A stretch of 64,000 bases of DNA, from NCBI RefSeq assembly GCF_910592395.1, contig NC_088320.1, positions 4,774,001-4,838,000 on the forward strand, read 5' to 3'. Below, in pieces: positions 57,050 to 64,000 of the stretch. Below the pieces are notes generated by a model. It was not told the origin of the DNA, did not search any database, and saw only the letters and a list, made by a program, of their open reading frames with translations. Numbering within the stretch: position 1 is the first letter of the stretch; each line of letters begins with the position of its first letter. A program made the position numbers and the translations under genes. The DNA comes from Lineus longissimus. Taxonomy: Eukaryota > Nemertea > Pilidiophora > Heteronemertea > Lineidae.

Positions 57050-60000
57050 TTAGTCGACCTCCTCAATGGTTGGGCCACTGCCACTACCACTGGGTGGTGC
57101 ACCGCCACTTGGCATACCACCTGGCATTCCTCCGGGCATACCACCTGGCATTCCCTCGGCACCACCAGACTGCTGGTACAGTTTGGTCACGATGGGGTTG
57201 GCAATATTTTCAATTTCCTTCTGCTGGTGTTCAAATTCTTCCTTGGTGGCACCCTGGAAATCCAATGTACTTTTTCATTAAAAGTGCTTTATAAAATGTG
57301 AATTACACAATGAGAATACTGCATGAGAATACTGCATGAGAATACAATGAGAATTGTTATCGTTCAAATGTACCTCATAAAGAAAACATACGAAAATTAA
57401 TTAAATTGCTGTATCTTGCATGGTTTATCTCCCCAATTATGGCCACAGAGTGACTATGGGAAGGTTATGGAATATACAAGATTCTGCCCTCGCCCATCTG
57501 AGGATAGGGGACAGATTTGCTCTCCAATGTTGTGGAATGGGAATACACCTCAAGCAGTAAAGCATTCAGCTCCCGTACGCCACATCTGACAGAGCCACGT
57601 GATGCAAGGAGTTACCCTCACACATGTGGATGTCAACACATTGGTATAAATTTTATGTCTCCAGACACTTTATTCATTTACCGAAACGGAACGCGAATGC
57701 CGAAACCAACAGCACTTTGAAGCAGATGAAAGTTGAGGCAGCCCGATATAGTTATAATTTTACCAAATGGTTTTAATCAAAATGTTCTTTGTGTTACAAA
57801 CCTGGTTATGGTCGAGCCAGTCGATAACTTCCTTGCACTTGTCCAAGACCTTCTTCTTGTCGTCCTCTGGAATCTTGTCCTTGATCTTCTCATCTTCCAT
57901 TGTAGATTTCATCTGGAATGCGTAACTCTCGAGGTGGTTCTTGGCGGAGACGCGCTCTCGCTGTTCGTCATCAGCCGACTTGTATTTCTCAGCTTCGTTG
58001 ACCATGCGCTCAATTTCCTCCTTGGTGAGACGACCTGGAGGATCAGATGGTGTAGAATAAATAGCCAATGAAAACCAAGGAGGATACCGCGGTGACGTCA
58101 CGGCTTTTTCCAAGATGGCGCTGCATATTGTAAACAAACTCGATCCACGGCCAAGGGAAAATCAAGTCATCAAAAAAGTTAGATTTTTCGCATCAAATCA
58201 GAGTTATTAGTACTTTTCTGCTATGAAATAAGTCTTCAGACAATAAGCTATCATTTGAATAATGAAAAGTGCTGTTTTGATGGGGAAAAATAGGGTTTTT
58301 TAAACCAAATAGCCGGGCACCGATCTTCCAAAATTAGCGATGGTTTCAAAACAGTCTCCCAGATATGGGGCAATCTCTTCATTATCATAATGGGATTTGG
58401 AGTCATGTTTACAGATTTACAAGTTCGAGACCTGTTATACCTAAAACTCGCATAGATCCCCATAGATCCCCTCTATTTGTCGAGTTAGCGCCCCTGTAAG
58501 ATCATGCATTTTCGGACACTAGAACGAAATCTTCCTGCGGATATCGCGGTTTCGGTGATGATTTAAGGAGAAATTGACTGTTCTTAGAGTTGTATGTGAC
58601 AGAAATGAGTTCATACTTCATGAATACATGAATATATTATGATATGGGCGAGCTTCTAAGTCAAAACAATAACAAACTCAACTGCATCTCTACTGTATAT
58701 TGCGTAGTGCATTGATTAGTGTATTTCGTAGTGTATTTTAGCGGAGACATTATTTCCGCACTTTGGCCACGCCAAACGTCTTTTTTATTCGTGGAAGTTA
58801 ATCTGCTCTGTAAATTTTATTTTACACAGGAAGAATCCATACTAGGTATTGCAATATTTCATGTCTATTGGTGTTTTTGTGTACAGGAGCGCTCCAGACA
58901 GTGAGACGTGGAGATGTGTTCAGTGCTGGTGCTGTCAGTAGACTGAATCTGATTGGCCATAGCGATCACTAATATGGGTCGGGATCACGTGATATGACGT
59001 CACCGCGGTATCCTCCTTGAATGAAAACTATACATGGAAAATGAATAAAGGGGATATAGTGGTTTGAAGTCAATGTCTGCCAGCACTTACTGTCACAATC
59101 GCAATCTGTAAGACATATTAGGAACTGAAGCGCCATCTCCGTCAATACTCAATTCAAAACGACCCCGACTTTGGGCGGGGGGAGGGGGTATGGTTGGGGT
59201 CGTGGAAAGAGGGCAAATCCATGCTACTTACCTTTGTCATTTGTAATGGTGATCTTGTTCGACTTTCCAGTGCTCTTGTCATGAGCAGAGACGTTCAAGA
59301 TGCCGTTGGCATCAATGTCAAACACGACCTCAATCTGTGGGACGCCACGTGGTGCGGGAGGAATACCGGCCAACTCGAATTTACCCAGCAAGTTGTTGTC
59401 CTTGGTCATAGCACGTTCACCCTCGTAGACTTGGATGAGCACACCGGGTTGGTTATCACTGAAAGGGCAAGACAAGATGAATGAAATTCCGGACCAATTT
59501 CTACATAAGTTGATTTCATGTTCAAGGAATAAATACTTGTCAGTATAGTGTGGAATCATTCAAAAGCAATTTGCTACTTAAAACCGACATGCTGCGCAGA
59601 ACAATTATTGGTGACTGTATCTTGCATGGTTTATCTCCCCAATTATGGCCACAGAGTGACTATGGGAAGGTTATGGAATATACAAGATTCTGCCCTCGCC
59701 CATCTGAGGATAGGGGACAGATTTGCTCTCCAATGTTGTGGAATGCGAATACACCTCAAGCAGTAAAGCATTCAGCTCCCGTACGCCACATCTGACAGAG
59801 CCATGAGATGCAAGGAGTTACCCCCACACACATGGATGACAACACATTGGGGTTTTTCCTCCAAAAATTTGTTTTAAGTACGTGTTGTGACACGTTGCAA
59901 TGATGTTGTTCCAAAAGGGTTACCAAGTCTTCAACACAAGCTTTTTTCATGCGAACTAATACCTCAACCATAACAATTCTTGCAGAAGCCTTTCCCTGCA

Positions 60001-62355
60001 CCCTTGATGACCGACTCACCTGTAAGTTGTGAACGTCTGCTGTTGCTTGGTTGGGATGGTGATGTTTCGCTTGATCAGGGCTGTCATCACACCGCCAGCG
60101 GTCTCGATACCGAGTGATAATGGAGCAACATCAAGAAGAAGTAAGTCCTGTACCTCCTCGGACTTGTCGCCCTTGAGGATTGCAGCTTGGACAGCTGTAA
60201 AAGAGCAGATTTAGTTTTCAAAACTTTGTGCTCCCAGGTGTTTTTTTATAGCCGATAAGAAAATCTGCACAGAATGTTTCTTGTAATTGCTCCAACAACT
60301 AACCTCGAATCTTTCATGATAAAACACATTCTCCTCTACTTGTTTGTAGCTTAGCAACATTATGTAATTTATGACCAATACATTAGTTTTTGTACTGAAC
60401 TGAAAACATGGTTGTCCAACTTTTAAATCAACAGGCTCCAATACCTGAAATTGTTTTATATGAAACAGACATAACAATATTGAAAATGTATCTTGCATGG
60501 TTTATCTCCCCAATTATGGCCACAGAGTGACTATGGGAAGGTTATGGAATATACAAGATTCTGTCCTCGCCCACCCGAGGATAGGGGACAGATTTGCTCT
60601 CCAATGTAGTGGAATGGGAATGCACCTCAAGCAAGAAAGCATTCAGCTCCCGCATGCCACATCTGACAGAGCCACGTGATGCAAGGAGTTACCCTCACAC
60701 ACATGGATGTCAACACATTGGGTTGAAAATATTGCAGTAGAAAAACAAGTCAAGTCCACAAAGATAACACACCTGCACCATAGGCCACAGCTTCATCAGG
60801 GTTGATGGACTTGTTCAACTCCTTGCCGTTGAAGAAATCCTTGAGGAGTTTCTGGATCTTAGGGATACGGGTGGAGCCTCCGACGAGGACAATATCGTGG
60901 ATTTTCTGTTTGTCCATCTTGGCGTCGCGGAGGGCCTTCTCAACTGGCTCAAGCGTGCTTCGGAAAAGATCGGCATTCAACTCGTCAAATCTGAAAGCAA
61001 AGATGGCGCTTGTTAAAGAAGACCAAATCAAACAACAGATGCCTCCTGCTAAAAGCAAGTTGAACGAGTTCAGCGGAAATGAAATCATCTCAATTGTTCA
61101 GGTCTTGTAAAGCTTGCTTTTACTTACCGAGCCTTTGTGATGTTTGTGTAGAAGTCGATGCCCTCGTACAACGAATCGATCTCCACGCTAGCCTGGGCAC
61201 TGGAAGACAGGGTCCTCTTTGCTCGTTCACAGGCAGTGCTGAGACGCCGAACAGCACGCTTGTTCATAGCGATGTCTTTGTTGAATTTCCTCTTGAATTC
61301 TTGCATGAAATGGTTCACCATTCGGTTGTCGAAGTCCTCTCCTCCGAGGTGGGTATCACCTGATGTCGACTTGACCTCAAAGATGCCATCCTCAATGGTG
61401 AGTATGGAGACATCAAAGGTTCCACCTCCCAAGTCAAAGATAAGTACATTACGTTCTACACCAACCTGGAGAAAGAACAAAGCAAGGTTTCAGCAAAGTA
61501 ATGATTGAAATCTTCAATTCTGTATCGACAGCCAAGCTTCTTTGTCAAGTTACATGGCAACTGAAGCTTTATTATGACAACAAGCCACTCTATATCATTT
61601 GCACGGCAGCTAACAAGTCAGGACAAGTGAAATACAAACCTTCTTGTCTAAACCATATGCGATGGCAGCTGCAGTTGGCTCGTTAATGATTCGCATCACA
61701 TTCATTCCAGAAATCGTGCCTGCGTCTTTCGTGGCCTGGCGCTGTGAATCATTGAAGTATGCAGGCACGGTGATGACAGCATCTGTGACCTTTTGTCCGA
61801 GATAAGCCTCTGCCGTCTCTTTCATTTTCACGAGCACCATACTAGAGACCTCTTCTGGATAGAATGTTTTTTCTTCGCCTTTGTATTCTACTCTGACTTT
61901 TGGTTTCCCACCGTCGCTGACGACCTCAAAGGGCCAATGTTTTTGGTCCGCGGTAACTGTTTGGTCTTCGAATCTTCTACCGATCAACCGTTTTGCATCT
62001 GTAAGAGTTTGATTTAACATATATATTGTCATGACACAAGCAGATGATGACATACAATGTGTGAATCATAGTCTAAACTAAGAGGAAAAGAAAGGAAATC
62101 AGTCGGCAAATGGAGGTGTTCATCGTGCCTGTTATTCAGAAACTTACCAAAGATTGTGTTGGTGGGATTCATCGCCACTTGGTTCTTGGCAGCATCACCA
62201 ATAAGACGCTCAGTTTCAGTAAATGCGACATAACTGGGTGTTGTTCGGTTGCCTTGGTCGTTGGCGATGATTTCTACTTTGCCGTACTGGAATACGCCCA
62301 CGCAGGAATATGTGGTGCCAAGATCGATTCCGACTGCTGGTGCAGGTTTTGCCAT
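57050..62355 (-). CDS. HSPA8: Cytosolic heat-shock cognate 70 kDa protein (HSC70/HSP70)
   Basis: Eight coding exons: 62148-62355, 61640-61998, 61128-61465, 60773-60990, 60020-60194, 59232-59458, 57802-58034 and 57050-57253. They total 1962 nt = 653 aa plus stop, all phases consistent. All three HSP70 signatures are present: [13 protein letters not shown] (N-terminus), [12 protein letters not shown] and [14 protein letters not shown]. The substrate-binding domain follows, then a lid, a GGMP repeat tail (four GGMP) and the terminal EEVD that binds TPR co-chaperones and marks a cytosolic/nuclear member. The many introns argue for a constitutive HSC70-type gene, since strictly inducible HSP70 genes are usually intronless. 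The symbol denotes orthology class only. A TTTTCAG before the ATG indicates a 5' UTR intron. Confidence 0.97.
57410..57644. repeat. 235-bp repeat, copy 1 (HSC70 last intron)
   Basis: Begins tgtatcttgcatggtttatc and ends gtcaacacattgg. About 95% identical to copies at 59616-59850 and 60487-60721, same length and orientation. No terminal inverted repeats and no clear coding frame. Confidence 0.9.
58076..59019. mobile_element. 944-bp non-autonomous TIR transposon with 9-bp target-site duplication
   Basis: The two ends are perfect 25-bp inverted repeats beginning CAAGGAGGATACCGCGG. The element is flanked by identical 9-bp direct repeats AATGAAAAC (58067-58075 and 59020-59028). There is no transposase frame. 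A 9-bp duplication fits Mutator-like elements best, though other superfamilies giving 8-9 bp cannot be excluded. It is inserted in an HSC70 intron about 40 bp from the acceptor of exon 57802-58034. Confidence 0.88.
59616..59850. repeat. 235-bp repeat, copy 2 (HSC70 intron)
   Basis: Exactly 235 bp, same boundaries as the other copies. Lies in the intron between exons 60020-60194 and 59232-59458. Confidence 0.9.
60487..60721. repeat. 235-bp repeat, copy 3 (HSC70 intron)
   Basis: Exactly 235 bp, same boundaries. Lies in the intron between exons 60773-60990 and 60020-60194, about 50 bp from the 60773 donor. Confidence 0.9.
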
Positions 62356-62396
62356 GGTTGTTTCTGAAAACAAGATACCAATTCATCAATAAACAA

Positions 62397-62728
62397 CATC
62401 ATTCAGAATAGTTAACCATTCAGCCCCTTCTTTTTCTCTCGCATTTGACATTTTTATGAAAATAGCCAATGTTTTTAAAAAAAGTGAAAATGAAACAGGG
62501 GAAAAACACAAGGGCAAGTCCTAATTTCTTAGCGTCTATATATCACTTTCATTTTCAAGTCATACGTCCCACTTTCATTTTCAAGTCATACATCAGAATA
62601 GTTAACCATGATTCAGTCCCTTCCTTTTTTTCTCGTATTGGAATTTTTATGAAAATAGCCAATAAGGGCAAGTCCTACTTCTTAGCATCTATATAATATA
62701 TCACTTTCATTTTCAAGTCATACGTCCC
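62397..62728. repeat. Imperfect tandem duplication in the HSC70 5' UTR intron
   Basis: cagaatagttaaccat…cagtcccttc…gaatttttatgaaaatagccaa…gggcaagtccta…tatcactttcattttcaagtcatac occurs from about 62400 and again from about 62592. The second copy lacks about 50 internal bases. Confidence 0.7.
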
Positions 62729-63544
62729 ACCATTTTGGCTAGAGATAAAGCAATTAGGCTAGGCCTAACACTTTTTCAAAACGAAGTGAATGCCAATTTT
62801 AAGGTTGGGAGTCGGGGTCAGGATTGAGGGAACTGGCTGCCAGTACAACCCTCGGCCTCGAAATTGACTATATTTACGGTAGTAGAAGGTCAAGGAGTTT
62901 GAATTGCATGAGGATTTTAACTTGAGGCCTAGGGGGCCTAGCCCAAATGGCAGTACCTAAAACCTATAGTCAACCCTCAAAGGTCCTCCCCGTACATGCC
63001 TACATGACACTGCACTTTACAATGACCAGTGTCACCGAGAAGTGCGAGTGCACGAGTGTGTCATGTGACATGTGTACTGCGAGTGCGAGTATTAAAGTGT
63101 GAGTGAGCCAGGCCCAGGGGTCAATTTTTACGATTTTCTTTCTTCAACAACAGTTCCTTTGTTTCCCAATAGGCCTAGGCCTAATGCTTTCATCTGAAAA
63201 TTACACAACCCAAATATCATCAAATAAAAACAGTAATCTACAAATTTGAGTCTTTATTCAATCCATTTGCAATGCACATCACACACAACACATGACCATG
63301 AGCATGCACACATCACTATCAGAATTTGGAGCAATTGGAAGAAATAATCACTCCACTCACACAAAAAACACGAAAATTTTCGGAAAATCTTAAATTTCTC
63401 ATGAATCTCCATATATTTACCTGTTTATTTACACTGTTAACAAACTTGAATAAGGGGATTTGGTGGTTTTTGAAGCGTTTCAGTTTCTAGTTCTTAGAGA
63501 AACTGCGACCACGAGGGAGTTATAATGGGGAAGGATCGAGCAGA

Positions 63545-63735
63545 CTATTGTGACGTCACAGAGAAATTTCTCGAACATTACACTTTTCTAACCAATGACA
63601 GTCACTGTAACATCGGGCAGGTGCGCGCTGGCCGAAATCTCACAATACACCAGATGTGATTGGCTTGTAAGGAAGAGATGACGTAATGCTTCATGAGCGT
63701 ATTCGATCAGACGATTCCAGAAACTCATTTCAGAG
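63545..63735 (-). promoter_or_regulatory. HSC70 upstream promoter with heat-shock element, CRE-like site and CCAAT boxes
   Basis: GAAatTTCtcGAA at 63563-63575 is a perfect three-unit heat-shock element (nGAAnnTTCnnGAAn). A second partial one, TTCcaGAA, is near 63714. TGACGTCA (CRE palindrome) is at 63551-63558. CCAAT occurs near 63593 and ATTGG (inverted) near 63660. On the minus strand a TATAAC is near 63519-63525, and a donor-like CAG|GTAAAT at about 63420 would close a short non-coding first exon that splices to the acceptor before the ATG at 62355. Confidence 0.6.
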
Positions 63736-63869
63736 AGGCACGTGGGCGTTCATTAATCACCATTAATCACTATCAAAATCAATAATTTGTAATGTTGAAA
63801 TGATGAAATCGGACATGAAAATAATCTCACAGACCTTAGTGTACCTCCATTTACTTATTACCAGCTATA

Positions 63870-64000
63870 GGCATCACTGATAATTGGAGACAATTGTCAC
63901 AACCAGTCCACTCTCTAATAAGACTGCCTCAGAAGCTATTGAAGGACACTGATAATTAAAATTTTGGGAAAACTTGTCACAACCAGTCCATTGGCATTAT
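63870..64000. repeat. Short direct repeat at the window end
   Basis: cactgataatt…ttgtcacaaccagtcca appears at about 63874 and again at about 63948 (period about 75 bp). The array may continue past the window. Confidence 0.5.

Noticed and set aside
57410-60721. U14 (SNORD14) snoRNAs in the HSC70 introns, as in vertebrates
   Set aside because: I could not find box C/D pairs or the 18S-complementary U14 core in the 235-bp repeats or elsewhere in the introns; a covariance-model scan would settle it.

Overview
The window is eukaryotic and comes from a non-vertebrate bilaterian animal, most likely marine. Genes are split by GT-AG introns, and CDSs without introns are rare. The non-coding DNA is AT-rich, with many acatgtacatg and aggccta words and many MITE-like repeats. 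The gene content (F-type lectin/PAN modules, ependymin-related protein, animal TauE/SafE exporter, LicD enzyme, SMARCC, COPZ, HSC70) is typical of invertebrate lophotrochozoans or deuterostomes. I cannot assign a phylum from sequence alone. No prokaryotic operon, CRISPR or phage is present.

Layout. (1) 1-20757, minus strand: the 5' part of a very long secreted modular gene. It starts with a signal peptide at 20757, then has four PAN/apple exons with two 12-nt microexons, a basic linker region, a LamG-like exon, a further PAN-like exon, and then a tandem array (1-9166) of nearly identical 2175-2193 bp units. Each unit encodes PAN + linker + FTP/F5/8C-type (F-type lectin) in one continuous reading frame of 310 residues. 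The 3' end lies beyond base 1. (2) 24490-26495, minus: three-exon TauE/SafE membrane transporter. (3) 29474-30625, plus: single-exon LicD-family type II membrane enzyme. (4) 31192-37748, minus: a six-exon ependymin-related secreted protein with an acidic tail; its last intron holds a fold-back DNA element and a decayed non-LTR retrotransposon. (5) 40074-48603, minus: SMARCC1/2-type SWI/SNF (BAF155/170) subunit, 20 coding exons. (6) 49207-52977, plus: coatomer zeta (COPZ), 7 exons, head-to-head with SMARCC. (7) 57050-62355, minus: HSC70/HSP70, 8 coding exons, with an upstream heat-shock element.

The exon models were built by hand from splice consensus and phase. For SMARCC (1072 aa), COPZ (177 aa), HSC70 (653 aa), TauE (429 aa) and the ependymin-related gene (298 aa) the exon lengths sum to a whole number of codons and every junction phase agrees.

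The most unusual features are the homogenised intragenic exon array with its recurrent uncharacterised Arg/Lys-rich linker; the pair of 12-nt microexons that each encode Lys-His-Cys-Ser; a 54-bp in-frame minisatellite that places five tandem copies of a 3' splice site on one SMARCC exon; three 235-bp repeat copies in three different HSC70 introns; and a 944-bp TIR element with a perfect 9-bp target duplication. The genes are mostly unrelated in function. The clear regulatory pairing is the SMARCC/COPZ divergent promoter.
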